DNA of 64,000 bases from Neofusicoccum parvum. Taxonomy: Eukaryota > Ascomycota > Dothideomycetes > Botryosphaeriales > Botryosphaeriaceae. The position numbers and the translations under genes were made by a program. The stretch spans positions 248,001-312,000 of the forward strand of contig CP087207.1 of NCBI GenBank assembly GCA_020912385.1, written 5' to 3'. The notes under the pieces are model-generated. The model made no database searches, was not told the origin of the DNA, and worked only from the letters and a program-made list of their open reading frames with translations. Position 1 is the stretch's first letter. Each line of letters opens with the position of its first letter. Of this stretch, positions 43,421-55,807 are shown piece after piece.

Positions 43421-45124
43421 ATGGCCAGCAGCCATCCGAGAAAGAGCATGGAAGATCCAAAGGAGGCCCCAGGCGAGGCCGCTGCCCAACAGACAAAGGT
43501 CTCCCAACCTCGCGATCTATCACAGCATCCTCCAATATTTTCTCTCCCAGACGAGAAATGGACCTCCATGTTCGAGACACCATGCTCATTCGAGCCGGAG
43601 TACTACCAGCGCGTCATGTTAAATCTCATTCGCCACCCAGAAATTTCGTCAACATACCTCTTCCGCGCCGAAATATTTTACGACAGCTTCAACGATCCCG
43701 AGCAGAAATTTGTCAAGCACATCAAAGCAGAATACCAGCCTCGTCCTTGCCATGTGCCCGGTTATGAACTGCAACAGACTATTGTCCGGCGCATGATCCC
43801 GCGGAACCCCCAGCGCGATAATCCACTGGTTCAGACGTGCCATATCTTGAAGAGTAGGGAAGAAGAGTCTAGCGCCGAGAGGAATCTCGTGATATACATC
43901 CCCCATGTTCAGTCTGCAGAAGATGTCCCTTTCTACCATCCGACCGTTGCTGCTCTTGCATTCTTACACACCTGGCCAGCAAAAACCGCAGATGCCGACA
44001 AACCTCAAAGTCTGGCCGGATTTGGAACCTTCTCCATCCACTACCATCTCTTTCCGTCCCATCCTCTGGACAACCGTCTGACACGAACCGCACTCAGCCT
44101 CCTCACACTCATCAATAAACACAGCCTAGGCCAAAAAGCGGGCTACACAAAACGCGTGCACCACGACCAAATCATCCCGCAAGCCCGCTTCCAAGACACA
44201 TACACTCGCTTAAAAACAAAGTACGCCAAATCCCTAATCGACAACTGGGTCGAGCAGACACCCCCCGGCAAGCACGTCTTCGAAGACCTCGGCATCGCCG
44301 CCTTCCTCCTCGAGCTCTGGCAAGACATGTACGCCGCGCCCACCGCGCCCACCCCCTCCCCCACCGCCGCCAAACCGCCCTTCCCCGGCTTCGTCGACAT
44401 CGGCTGCGGCAACGGGCTCCTCGTGCACATCCTCCGACACGAAGGCTACCCCGGCTGGGGCTTCGACGCGCGCCGCCGCAAGACGTGGTCGACCTTCCCA
44501 GCCACCACACAGACGCACCTCAAAGAGCTCGTCCTCGTCCCGGCGCCCTTCGGCCAGGGGCCCCTCGACGCCGCCGGCGCCGGCCCCGCCTTCCACGCCG
44601 GCGTCTTCCCCGCCGGCACCTTCGTCGTGTCCAACCACGCGGACGAGCTGACGCCATGGACGCCGCTGCTGGCGGCGCTGTCGCGCTCGCCCTGGCTCGC
44701 CATCCCCTGCTGCAGCCACAACCTCGCCGGCGCCAGGTTCCGCGCCCGGGTGCAGGTTGGTGCCACGGCGGGCGACCTCGCGGCGGCGGGGCGCGCGAAG
44801 GGGCAGCAGCCGTCGGCGTACGCGACGCTGTGCGACTGGGTGGCGCGTCTGGGCGCGGACGTAGGGTTTGTGGTCGAGAGGGAGATGTTGCGGATTCCGT
44901 CGACGAGGAACGCGGGGATTTTGGGGAGGGGGTGGAGGGGGGAGGGGGAGGAGGGTGCGGAGGAGGGGGGGATGGAGGAGAGGCTGGAGGTGGTGAGGAG
45001 GTTGCTGGTTAGGGAGATGGGGGGGAGTGAGGATGGGGAGGGCGAGGGCGGGGTGGAGGCGGTGGGGAGAGAGTGGGTTGACAGGGCGGGGAAGCTGGTT
45101 AGGGGGCAAGGGGGTGGGCATTGA
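43421..45124 (+). CDS. TRM44: tRNA(Ser) uridine-44 2'-O-methyltransferase, TRM44 family
   Basis: Single exon, 567 aa, typical for fungal Trm44. It methylates the ribose of U44 in tRNA-Ser using S-adenosylmethionine, in the cytoplasm. Seen: an N-terminal region of about 300 residues with VIYIPHVQSAEDVPFYHP and LAGFGTFSIHYHLFP, then the SAM-binding motif FVDIGCGNGLLVHIL (324-338), GWGFDARRRKTW, and a later VVSNHADELTPW and LAIPCCSHN, all characteristic of the family. The last 80 residues are Glu/Gly-rich and low in complexity. No intron. It lies head-to-head with the F-box-like gene. Confidence 0.92.
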   Translation: MASSHPRKSMEDPKEAPGEAAAQQTKVSQPRDLSQHPPIFSLPDEKWTSMFETPCSFEPEYYQRVMLNLIRHPEISSTYLFRAEIFYDSFNDPEQKFVKHIKAEYQPRPCHVPGYELQQTIVRRMIPRNPQRDNPLVQTCHILKSREEESSAERNLVIYIPHVQSAEDVPFYHPTVAALAFLHTWPAKTADADKPQSLAGFGTFSIHYHLFPSHPLDNRLTRTALSLLTLINKHSLGQKAGYTKRVHHDQIIPQARFQDTYTRLKTKYAKSLIDNWVEQTPPGKHVFEDLGIAAFLLELWQDMYAAPTAPTPSPTAAKPPFPGFVDIGCGNGLLVHILRHEGYPGWGFDARRRKTWSTFPATTQTHLKELVLVPAPFGQGPLDAAGAGPAFHAGVFPAGTFVVSNHADELTPWTPLLAALSRSPWLAIPCCSHNLAGARFRARVQVGATAGDLAAAGRAKGQQPSAYATLCDWVARLGADVGFVVEREMLRIPSTRNAGILGRGWRGEGEEGAEEGGMEERLEVVRRLLVREMGGSEDGEGEGGVEAVGREWVDRAGKLVRGQGGGH

Positions 45125-47203
45125 GGGACGCTGGTTTGAGCGTGGTGCGGAGGTGAGGGTGGAGGGTAGGGCGTGGAGGTGGTAGCTGGGCGGTGGGACG
45201 GCGGATAGTGGGGTGAATAGGGACGGGTGGCTGGGCGGCCAGTTGGCAGATGCGGTCCGGCGTAGATCTCCCGACTGGCAGGTTTACCCATGGCGTTAAG
45301 GGCTCGGATTATAGATCTCCGACCGTCTTATAGTTCGGTTAGGCGAGTGGATGATGTAGATGTGCATGTTCCGGGTCGTGGTGGGTGGCTGCCTCGCGTG
45401 TAGATCTGGAACGGGCAGAAGGCCGCCGTGAACGATGACGGGACGGTGGTGCCCAAGAGGAGTTTAAAATGCAGATCTGAGGTTGAAATCTATGGTCGGC
45501 AAAGATTTCCGCATATGCAGGGAATAAGGCATACCGACTCAAAGCTCACTGGGAAGCGCCTCCTTCGTCTCCGCGAGGCGTTCTCTCTCTTGACGTCGGA
45601 TTTGACACTTGGCATATATCCGATAACTAAGGCTTCAAGATGGACTTCACCGGCATTCGGTATGCAAGCCACCCTGCATGGTTTTCTCAAAATGGTGGTA
45701 AGTGGAATGACCACATGATGAAGACGGCCTTCACGGTGTAGAAAGTGATCACCATTTCAGCGGGGCCGTTCCTTTCCCTGACACGGGAAGTGGGCCAATT
45801 TTCCTTCCATTTTCCAGTGATACTATTTGTAGATTACTCCTTTTATCGGCTTTGCTGCAATAACTCTGTATCTGAAGTTGCAAAGCACCGTCGAAGCAAC
45901 GAAGCTCTTGTCAATAAATGACGAATTCAGACATGGAATACATGATGCAGCGGGGTTCACGAGGTTCTACATCACCATATACGTAATCAAACGACGGGCT
46001 CCAAAGCTGCCAAGTATCAGGTGGAATGGAATTGCCCTTTTGGGTCCAATAATGCGGTGAAGGTAGTGGAAGGCGCACGGACTTAGAGATTGGGTTCAAA
46101 CACCGACCAAGAAACGATCCACTCACTTGGCGTCAGAAACGTCGCTTGACGCGTTTGGGGATTAAAAAAAGAAATGGCCGCCTGATTCTGCTACATCCTT
46201 TCGCTTGAAGCTTGCGCAAACAACAGGAATTAGGAACGCGGCTCTAGCGCTTTCTGCGTGGTTTGTTGTACAACGCACACGACAGCAGCATCTTTACACT
46301 CGCAAGACGAAGGAACGCGATATAATTGGCTAGAGAATGTCATTTTCCGTCATCTTGAATGCTTGGACGTGTGATAAAATGCCCTTCACTTGCAATCTTT
46401 GGAAGTGATAAGCCGCGAATATTACGCAACTTCAGCCCGTCTTATTTCCATCCCGGGCGCTCCAGCTTCTTCGCCACTTAAGTCATGGATTGTACCACGT
46501 CAGAGACAGCAGCCGCAGACGGAAGTCTTATACGGGCCTTGGCTTAGTAGCCTCAAGTGCCGAAGACCGTCCATTTCCGGTAAAGGTTATCCGCGCAACC
46601 TCAGGTGGGACGTGCTTGACCCCTGCACGTACCCCGGGTGGTGGTCTGATTTTTCCCAAACACTTGGTTACGAGGCTTGCAAGTTCAACGGCTAATGGCT
46701 ATCCAACGCTCTGCTATTTTTCGAGAGATCGGAGATAGTTCCTGCACGGGTGATAGACTTGCCCAAGGAACCAATAGGTGCAAGAGCTGTACCGTTCACC
46801 GGAGTATGTGTAAGCAATTGCGGTGTACACTTCTTAGCCGCAAGTTTGCATTCATAGCAGGAGAAAAGCGGGCGCAGTAGATCCCCGCGGCGCAGCGAAA
46901 ACTCGATGGGGTAATTCTATCAACGAAGAACGGACAACCAAAACTCCCCCATCTTTCTACGCATTGAAGTGCTTGACCCAACCTCCCGAAGAAACTTCCA
47001 AGATGCAAGATATATCCCGTAGCTACAAGACTGTGATGCATTGACGTCCAAACCAACCGCCCGAAATTCCCGAAAAAAAAACCAACGTTCCGTCGCGACA
47101 AGGGGTATGATGATTGCAAAGAAACCTCCCAACGCCTTTCCCCAAAAATCCACGTGACAAATGAGAACGGCCGGCCCGTCACTTTCCATTTTCAGCGCCG
47201 CGC
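45125..47203. other. intergenic, no gene supported
   Basis: 2.1 kb between convergent genes. A 128-codon minus-strand frame at 46796-47182 has no domain and probably lies in the 3' flank of the next gene. No RNA gene or transposon remnant recognised. Confidence 0.55.
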
Positions 47204-48310
47204 TCAATACCCAGCGGCCGCAAACTGCACCTCAGACGACGCGCGTGACGACACCTGCGACGAGGCCTGCGAGGCCCTCGAGTCGTCCCTGTTCTCGATC
47301 TCCTCGTCCCTGCCGTGCGACTCGATGCGCACCTCGGTGGTCTTCATGACGGCGTTCTCCTCCATCCCGACGGCGGCCTCCTCGTCGTCCTCCGCGATCT
47401 TCGGGTTGGCGGAGCACGACACGGCGGCGGTGCCCTGCATGCCGCCGGACATGCCGGTGGTCTGCGGCAGGGGGCCGAGGCGGGTGGAGACGCCGGTGCC
47501 GTACACGTCGGCGGAGGGGGGGTCGTCCTGCTGCTGGTGCTTGCGGCGGGTGGCGGCGACCAGGCGGTTGAGGATGGCGAACTCGAGCTTGAGCTTGACG
47601 CTGTAGACGAAGGCCTTGTACGTGGTCTGCACGCGGTAGTGGTCCGCGAACTGGGTGGCCAGCAGCGTCGCGTCCAGCGCGACCACGATGACGTTGACGT
47701 AGATGAGGTGGCGGCGGATGCCGTGCATGCGGCGGCCGGACGAGGTGGTGGCGGGCTTGAGGATCTTCCAGGTCTCGTAGATGTAGAGCCCCGAGATGAT
47801 GCACTCCTGGATGGAGAAGGCGGTCAGCTCGGTCTTCTCGTACGCGGTGTAGGCGGCGGCCATGGCGTCGGAGGTCTCGGCGAGGAAGATCAGCACCGAG
47901 GTCGGGGTGTGGAAGAGCACGGCGTTGGTGATGATCATGTAGAAGACCCAGCGCAGCTTGCGGGCGTCGCGCACCACCATGTGCAGGCGCGAGTACAGCG
48001 CCAGCGACTGGCAGCTGATCATCGGCACCCAGCCGGCGATCACGAAGGCCAGGCCGATCCAGCCGGCGCCGGGCTCGGTGACGAAGAACTTGACGGCGAA
48101 GCCGACGACGTAGAGGAAGATGCCGGCGGTGGCGAGCACGATGCTCCAGAAGTACAGGCCGCCGCGCCGCCGGAAGGTGATGAACACGCGCACGATTATC
48201 TCGACGCCGTTGAACACGGCGATGGCGAGGAAGGCCATCATGACTAGCGACAGCACGTAGCCCGGCCGCTCTCTGCTCATGTCGGCGTACTCGCCTTCGG
48301 TCTTCGTCAT
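47204..48310 (-). CDS. multi-pass (probably 7-TM) integral membrane protein, DUF7703-like
   Basis: Single exon, 368 aa. About seven hydrophobic helices occupy residues 18-245. Family-like motifs include FNGVEIIVRVFITFRRRGGL, YFWSIVLATAGIFLYVVGF, and SLALYSRLHMVVRD between helices; RRHLIYVNVIVVALDATLL lies in a late helix. The C-terminal 120 residues are cytoplasmic-looking, acidic and Ser-rich, with SRASQASSQVSSRASSE near the end. The topology is receptor-like and resembles uncharacterised fungal integral membrane proteins (my match to DUF7703 is from memory of motifs). No ligand or pathway can be given. Codon use is strongly GC-biased, so the opposite strand is also open for long stretches. 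Confidence 0.82.
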   Translation of the reverse strand: MTKTEGEYADMSRERPGYVLSLVMMAFLAIAVFNGVEIIVRVFITFRRRGGLYFWSIVLATAGIFLYVVGFAVKFFVTEPGAGWIGLAFVIAGWVPMISCQSLALYSRLHMVVRDARKLRWVFYMIITNAVLFHTPTSVLIFLAETSDAMAAAYTAYEKTELTAFSIQECIISGLYIYETWKILKPATTSSGRRMHGIRRHLIYVNVIVVALDATLLATQFADHYRVQTTYKAFVYSVKLKLEFAILNRLVAATRRKHQQQDDPPSADVYGTGVSTRLGPLPQTTGMSGGMQGTAAVSCSANPKIAEDDEEAAVGMEENAVMKTTEVRIESHGRDEEIENRDDSRASQASSQVSSRASSEVQFAAAGY

Positions 48311-51300
48311 GGTGGCAGCGGCGCGCGGTTGCGGGCAGATCGTGGGAAGGGAGGGTGCGGCGTGAGATTGGGTTTTCTGGGAGCAGCTGCGCCTGGGGAC
48401 CTTCGCGGGATAAGAATGGATTGAGGCTCGAATATCGGCGAGGCCGTCGCTGCGGGGACGTCTCCAGGGACCCCGGGACGGCGCCAGTCAAGGCGCGGCT
48501 GGCAAACATCTATCAAGCTTCGGCTGCGGCTGGCTGGCGTGCGACTTGCGGCTGGCGACTGCGCTTGGGCCGAGTGATGGAGGTGGAGGTCTCCACTTAG
48601 CTGAAGATACACGGCCATCGGGACGCCGCGAGAGGCGTCGAAGCACCACAGCGGGGTGGATGTGCTGAATCAGACACGCGCGGCGGGCTAGTAGGACAGG
48701 CAGGATGCAGCTCCGGCGGCAGTCGCTGTGGCCCTGGCCGGCCGCCAGCCTGTCACAGCGGCCGACGACGAGCCCCCCGCACTGCCTGGACATGGAGGTG
48801 GAGGGCGCTCTCCACGCGGGTAGGTGTTACTTCGGAGCCACGGCAGGGCACGGGCGTGCGATCGTCTTAGCTCCCGCCGCTCCCGCCAGCCCGCCGCTCT
48901 GAAGCCCGTTGGCACCACCACGCGCCCGCTTCGGGCCTAGCGCCGGGGAGGTATCCGGGCGGTTTAGGGTTGGCCGGCCATGCCTCGCCCTGCCCGCCCA
49001 TGCTGCTCCCGCGCCCGACGGCTGGTGGATCTCGATGCTGGCTGGCCGCCCTCCTGCGCGCTTCACGTGGGAGCGGCGTCTAACGTGCGTCCGCCCGCGT
49101 GGCAAAGAGCGTGAGATCCCGCCACCACGTTGCCTATCTGGCCGCAAAAGAAACATGAGCTGCTCGGAACTAGTCGGCTCCCGTGCCAGCCTGCATGCAG
49201 CCGTCGGCCGTCTCCAGTGCCGCCATTGCACGCTCTCGCCAGCCCTCCCACGCCAGCCGTCTGAGCAGTGGCCGCGCAGCAAGACCGAATCGGGCAGCGC
49301 GAGCCTCTGCTGCATCATTGCGGGCGTTCGCAAAAGCCCGCATGCAGGGTCCAGCTCCCAGCACGTCTTGCGGCCCGACACCTCCACCGCCAGCAGCGCT
49401 GATGTACGGATTGCCCGTGGGAATTGCCTTGTTCTCGAGTCAGCACCCCGGCCGCAAGTCGAGACGATTCTCTGCCGTTCAAGCTTTGCGCTGCCGCCAG
49501 ATTGATTGCACCCGCCAGCCGGCTACGTCACTTGCCCGAGACAGCGCTCGGGAAAGCTGCCTGCGCGAACATGGGTCCTCAGCTCCCGGGTCCGAACGTC
49601 CTGGCGTGCGGATTGCGAACGCTGTCAAACGGAGCCTGTCGCCTGGAGCCGCAGACGCGTGGGAGAAGGTTGCCGCAGCACTCTGTTTCTATCCGACGGG
49701 CCTCTGCCGATGCTGCACTTTAGAGTTGTGCGGACGGTGGCGAACCAATCCAAATTGTGGGACAGCTTTTTCTGACAAACTGGAGCTGACGGCTGCTAGA
49801 TAGAGCTTCGGCTCCTTGCGAGTCACCGTCTCGCATCGCCCCGACCATCCCTTCGGTCCGGTCGGAAGTGCCTCTCTACCCGAGAATCCGATGTGGTCCC
49901 CCATCGGCTGCCCTTTCACTCTGGACGCCGACCATGACTGAACGACCCATCGGTTCACCGGCTGCCGTGACGACCATCTGATTTCTCTCGGGGCTACACC
50001 GACACTCGGACCGGTGACTGGTTGTTGGCCGTACATTTCGTCATGTGCTACGGTCTCCACAGAAAGATACTTGTTTATTTTACCTATGCGATTCGGCTGC
50101 GGTGCTTTTTAACAGGAAGTCGAAGCGGTCATCAAGCCGGAGCCTTGTAATGAGAATCAGATAAGATAACATACAACATGTAATTCTTTCTTCTATGCCT
50201 CCGCATAGACCAGATTTCTAATCGGCTATTTGACCATCCCGGCGTCCAGATCTGTAGTCCGGGGAAAGTATAAGTGCTGAAGGTTGGCGTGTGTTCATGC
50301 CGCGTCCACCGCTTGTTTCGAAAACACAAGGACAGAACATTTCCACACACACCATCCGTAAGAAGCACAACTGGCTTCAATGTAGACTTCGGTTCTGATA
50401 CGTTTCGGCCCTGTACCAAAAGCATCTGAGCTGTGATCCTACTGACGTCGAAATCTGTCTACAGCACAAATATTGATGCTTGGCAACCGCTTCAACATCC
50501 TCGGCATCATCGAACCGTCAACGCAAAGCCTGAGCTTAATGTTTGGATCATCACCGCAACATGAGACGGCGGCTTGGTACCTACGTAGGGCTTTGCCGAC
50601 GAACCGTTGGTGGGCCACTCCCGCTTCCCGGAGCACCTGGCATTCGCCGAAAGAAGGGCCTTAATAGGCTGACCAATCCGGTTGTTCAGTACACGAAAAT
50701 CGTTGAATAATAGACGCAGATGCTGCCCAATATGTTACAAGATTTCGGACCTTTGCCGAGGGAAAGGATGTGAGTTTCGGCTGACTTGCACATCTGCGAG
50801 TTCTTATATGCACCACGTGGATGCGGCATTCCTGAAATTGCAAATGCTCTGGACGTGGAATGGAGCCTTGGGAAGTTAAATTACTTGGAACAACTCATGG
50901 TCATCAACGGCAGATGACATCGTTCCACCTCATCAAACACTCACCTTTGCTTATATAGTTGCGATAGAGTTGAGCTGCAGAACATTATGGTAGAGACAAC
51001 CGTAATCTGCCTCTAGATGATGGCTTTCTCCATTTCAATCCTTCAGTTCTTTGAAAGTGGAAAGCTGCCGGCTCCAAGGGCCCAAACATGGCGATCGAGA
51101 GGAACGAAGATTTACAGCGGCTCCTAGTGGTTGCACCGGAAACATTATGGCTCACGGCATACGCTAAGTTCTCGAGGATGGAATTTTAAGAAATTTGTTT
51201 TCTAGTAAACGAAATGCAGGTCGTTTGGAAAATGCAGAACGCAATGTCGACTCTCAGCTAACTACCCAGCTTCCAGTGCCTGCGCTCGCCCGTTAGTGGA

Positions 51301-54300
51301 TTGCTAAGATCGACTGCTAGACCCTTGGCGAGCTTCTGGAACAAAGCATAAAGCGTTTCAAGACTGAACTTAAACTATGAGAGTCTAGATTGCTTCTTTG
51401 ATTGGCTGTGTAGGTTAACGCTAGCCTCTTTCGAGAAGATCGTCTTCTGAATCTAAAGTCCGGTGACACTTTTATCCATCACCTCACCCCCACTCCGGCT
51501 TTACTTCCTCGAAACTCGCATGCTCCAAAGAGCTACGCATTACTATTATCCCATAATGAAATCATAAGCATGGTCACTATAGCTTAAACATAAGCATATA
51601 AGTAGAAAGAGTCATTTCGCCTTCACCCGTGTCACTAGTTCTGGGAATGATTTTGGCACTCAGAACCCCGAAAGTTAAAGAGATTGGTTCATAGCTGGCT
51701 CTATAGCAAACAGGAAACAACAAGAGTGAGATCTCGCGAACTTGTTTGACCCTTTCAACAGCCCAATAGAAATAAAGAATAGCCGCAAAAAAGACAAGGA
51801 CAGCGGAGCGGACTAGCGTACTTCAAGGCGAGCTTCAGTGCGCACAAATATCATCAAGTACTCTACATACCTCCATAGTGTATGTCATACCGCACGATCA
51901 CATTCCGAATATGCGACCATGTAAATCTTCTCATGCTTGGTCTTGCCGGTGCGCGTAGCGTCACAGCAAAACCGGAAACACACCCTGGAAGACATGATAG
52001 CACATTCCCAACTTACTTATGTGTTCTACCCTTGGTCCGCCTGCTCTACTCTCCTTCCGTGATTCTCAGCGCCATGACTTGGCTAACCAGAGACGAAATG
52101 ACAGGTGGGAGTAGACAGCAAGACGATGCCACGATGAGATTCGGCAACGCTGAGATTTGACGACAGCTGCGCAGGTCAGTAAGACGAGCTGTTGATGCTA
52201 CTTGATCGTCGATAAGTGATGCAATGTTACCAAAAGAAAGGTAGGGCTGTGCCAACGGACCAATATTGCGAGATCGTATAAGCAGCGGCGTTGATGAGTT
52301 TCTCAATTTCGCGGATGAGGGCGGTCAGTATGCATGGGCATCTATGTCATGGTAACATACGATCTAGACTAGACGCCTGGAGGCTGGAAGGAAGCGAGGT
52401 TGGGACGTTAGCTCGTATTTCCTGCTGGCAGCGTCGGGTGAGTGTTCAGAGGCTGCCTCAACCCATGATCGCGAGACTCAGTACCTAAATAAAGACACAG
52501 GAACACTACACGGATAAAGATACGCGGGCCACGTCATCGGCTGCTACGAGAAGGCCAGATGTTGTCGTACGGCGTTGCGGTCTCGAACAGCCTCTGTGGA
52601 CGACTACGAGTTGATGCCCGCTGTCTCCGGAATTGACGTCACGCTGCATCTTGCCAAGGTATACGCGTGAGCCAGAGAAGAAAGCTAACTGCTGGTGAGA
52701 TTCTCATGAGCTTTGCCACTGCTTGCATAATAACTGGGTTGCCTTGAAACAAGATGATGTGGTGAGAAAAAGCATTCCAGACCGTTGATCTTCGCGGGTG
52801 GCGAAACTTTGCTGACCGTCTCCGTAAGCAGATCTGTACGTAGAACTCTCACGCATCACTCCGGGGTATCACCATGCCGACGAGGTAGAATTTAAAATCT
52901 ATGATGCCAGGGTTGAATTGGGGGTGCAGCGAAGGCACTGCAGCTCGTGTCTGCAGGGCTAAGTGATATGCTCAAAGGCGCTGATGACGTAGAGGAAACG
53001 CCGCCATCCTCGTGCTGGAAAGAATTGGCGATGGTCTGTGACGGTGTCGGTGAAGCGAGCTTGCATTTTCCTTGGAAACAGCAGACAGCTGCATATTTAT
53101 TAATGGTGCTAAGGGCTTGATGAAGACTGGAAAAGGGAAAGCCACCCTGGAAGTGTCCACGAGGCGTCGGAACGAAGCGAATGATTAGGGCGGAGGTTAG
53201 CCGAGCCCACTTGCTTCCCACCCGAAGAAGCACACAAGCTTGCCTGCTTGGCGTGTGGCTAGTACTCCAGACGCGACTTCTCCTTTGTCTCCGCAAGATG
53301 CTGTTTCACAGTTCCAGAGGCTCGTCCCGAAGCCATTCAATCGGGTAAGCCCGAGGGTGGAAGGATGTGGAAGCAGGGACACTCATGAACGGGAGAGCGA
53401 CTGCAATAAGCTGAGGGCTTGAGGCCGCAGTTTCTGCCGATCACCGCGCTCCCCGATGTTCGGGGATCGGATAAGGCTGAAAGGTGGCTGTGGGTTGCGA
53501 CGGTGTCTCGGAGAGCCACGAGGATGTGGCAGTGAGCAGCACGCTCGTGCGATGTCACTGGATGGCCGTTGAAGCTTAACGGTTAAGGTTATTTCATGAG
53601 CGGTGATTGGCGGACTTTTGGCGGGGAAGGTTCGAAATCAGCCAAGGGTTGGTGGCTGGAGGAAGCTGGTACTTCGGAGCTGAACCGCAACGGCCGCAGG
53701 CTCACGATGTCAGCCAGGAGGTGTGGCTGAACACGCAATGGCGGCTTACGCTCTGAGGTGAGTCTGGTCTCGTGAGCCAGAGGCCCGTCGCAAGTACCTC
53801 GATGCCGGGCCATGACGAAGCGGCTGATCAGGTGGGCTGGCCAGAAGCCATGGATGGCCGCCCTAAACAGCAGAAGGGCCCTGCTGTTGGCGGTCCGTCA
53901 GCACTGCTCAGAGCGAGCGCCAGGCCCGGGCCGAGTCCGAGAGCGCAAGGGCGCGCCGAGCACTTGCACGGGCAGCGGTGAGTGACAAGACGCAGCGGCG
54001 ATGTCGTGCAGAGCGCGAAGGAGGAAGAGGAAGCGTTGGTGGAGATCCATCGGGCAATCTGGCAGCGTGGCATCCTCCCGGAGATTTTGGATCGCTGGGC
54101 GTTGGCGGCGCGGGCAGGGTCTGGGGCCCGTGCGCGGCAGACCGTCGGGCGATAAGCGTTAGTCAGCGCTTGCCCGAGGCCGCTGCCGCCGCGCGTGCGC
54201 TCAGCCTCGACCACCGCACACCCACTGCCTGCTCAACCTCGTCCCCGGAGCTCGCCTGCGCTGTGCCTAGCATTTGCGCCTTTCTCTCGCTCTCCGCTCC

Positions 54301-55079
54301 GTCATTTCCGCCATGAATCCTTCCGGCCTGCTCCCAGTGGAACCTCAGCTCCCGCGGCGCCTTGGTCCGTCCGTGTCCGACGGCGCAACTGTTCTTAATT
54401 TGGAACTGTGCTGACCGAAGGAGCCTCCAGTGAGAGCCAATGACTCGCCGATACCCAGACCACGGCCCTGGACTGTCTTATTCGTGAACACCCCTGCCTG
54501 CTGGGACTCTCTGTGACGCCATTAACGCTACTCTACTATGCCACCTGCAATCGTGCATTTTCCATAGTCCGAGACCACAAATGCTGACCTTCTTCGACTT
54601 GTCCATAGCCGCCTTGCCAAGCGCCCGCGCTGTCCAGTCCCGTGGCAAGACTGCCATGCCCGGAAACTTGTGGTATTCTAATCTCTCACGCCCACCTCAT
54701 CATGTTTCTCCACTCGGGTCTTCCGTGCAAGTTCTTCTCCTCTCTTTCAGCTGAACACCCTAGCCTCTGATGAGCGCCGGGACCTCCCGTGCTAGAACGT
54801 GCTTCATAATGAGTTGCGCCTCACATCAAGAGAGGAAAGATTGATCCGTGCTCTACAGCCAACACGACCATCGTCGAACGTTCCAAGAAAAGTTCCAGAG
54901 CTTGGAGTTTTGCTCTCTTCTATATCTTTGCCGCGGAAGCGCCTGCATTTGGCATCAAAACACCACTCCAGCACGACACTTCTACCTAAGAACACTCCTC
55001 TTGGATGCCCAGATCGCCCGTCCCTTCTGAGTTCCAGAGACCTCCACCACGTGAATACCTTTACCCTACATTTGACACC
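48311..55079. other. 6.8-kb gene-poor interval
   Basis: No gene I can support. 48900-49750 is very GC-rich with open frames in several phases and no domain; 50100-52900 is AT-richer with frequent stops; 53590-54350 is again GC-rich. No tRNA, rRNA or transposon domain was recognised. The left end must hold the promoter of the 7-TM gene, the right end that of the small gene at 55080. Confidence 0.5.
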
Positions 55080-55807
55080 ATGCCTGAGGGAGCTATCACC
55101 GAGGTGAGAATTGCAGTGTGACAGTGCCGCCTTGAAGCTGACCAAAATCACAGAACGAGAAGAGGCAGCTCATCAATGCACTCCAAACACATCGTATAAA
55201 CACCATCTCCGAGCTCCGCCGTGCCGAAAGGTCACTAGCCACCATCGACTCTGCTGATGTCTCGGAGCCGATGACCTCCGCCTGTACGTTTTGACGTTCT
55301 GAGAGTGATCAAACGTGCAGAGAAGCTGACTACAAGCCTCGAAGGGACATATTATGTGAATTATCACGGTCTTCTCACAGAGCTCCGGAGCCTCACCCGG
55401 AATTACCCATTCAGGTGAATCACATTGCGTACGCGAAGAGAACCTGATCAACGCAGTGACTGACGTGCGAGTTTCTTGTAGTTCTGATTGTGTTGAGGAG
55501 GCCAAGCGCCGGGTTTACTCAGACCCCAGCAGCAATCGGAGCTGGAATCTCGCCTGGCTTGTTCTTACCAAAATTCAAACCGAGTATGAGAACAACCTGC
55601 CATTGATGTATGAGCGCTCTCTGACTTCCATTTAGCCAGCTTATACCCTACTATGCCCGTTATCAAGCGTCTCAGCCAGCCATGTGGGGCAACCAAACTC
55701 CGTCCGCCGACGGAGTCACCAAGCTCACGAGCGCATTCGTCAATGAATGGAATTACGCCGTTACTCAGATGCTCCGCTACTGGGACCGACCGCCGGTCTC
55801 CCAGTGA
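55080..55807 (+). CDS. five-exon gene for a 165-aa protein of unknown function
   Basis: Exons 55080-55103, 55154-55283, 55345-55414, 55482-55583 and 55636-55807, with introns of 50, 61, 67 and 52 bp. Every junction is GT..AG and in phase, and all four introns contain CTGAC branch sites; without splicing the region is closed by stops. The protein begins MPEGAITENEKRQLINALQ and has a helical first third, an aromatic central part (AWTYYVNYHGLLTELRSL), VEEAKRRVYSDPSSNRSWN, and a C-terminus with FVNEWNYAVTQMLRYWDRP. No signal peptide, membrane helix or domain that I recognise. Four well-formed introns in a coding length of 498 bases argue for a real, conserved gene. Function unknown. Confidence 0.72.

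Noticed and set aside
47232..48509. 425-codon minus-strand frame over the 7-TM gene
   Set aside because: Out of frame with the membrane helices and made of Arg/Pro/His repeats; shadow of the GC-rich true gene.
48909..49803. several 180-206-codon frames on both strands
   Set aside because: Open in many phases at once, no signal peptide, domain or intron; high GC content explains them.
55545..55635. 28-bp intron starting at GTATGA near 55608
   Set aside because: Too short for a spliceosomal intron; an upstream GTATGA at 55584 gives a normal 52-bp intron in the correct phase.
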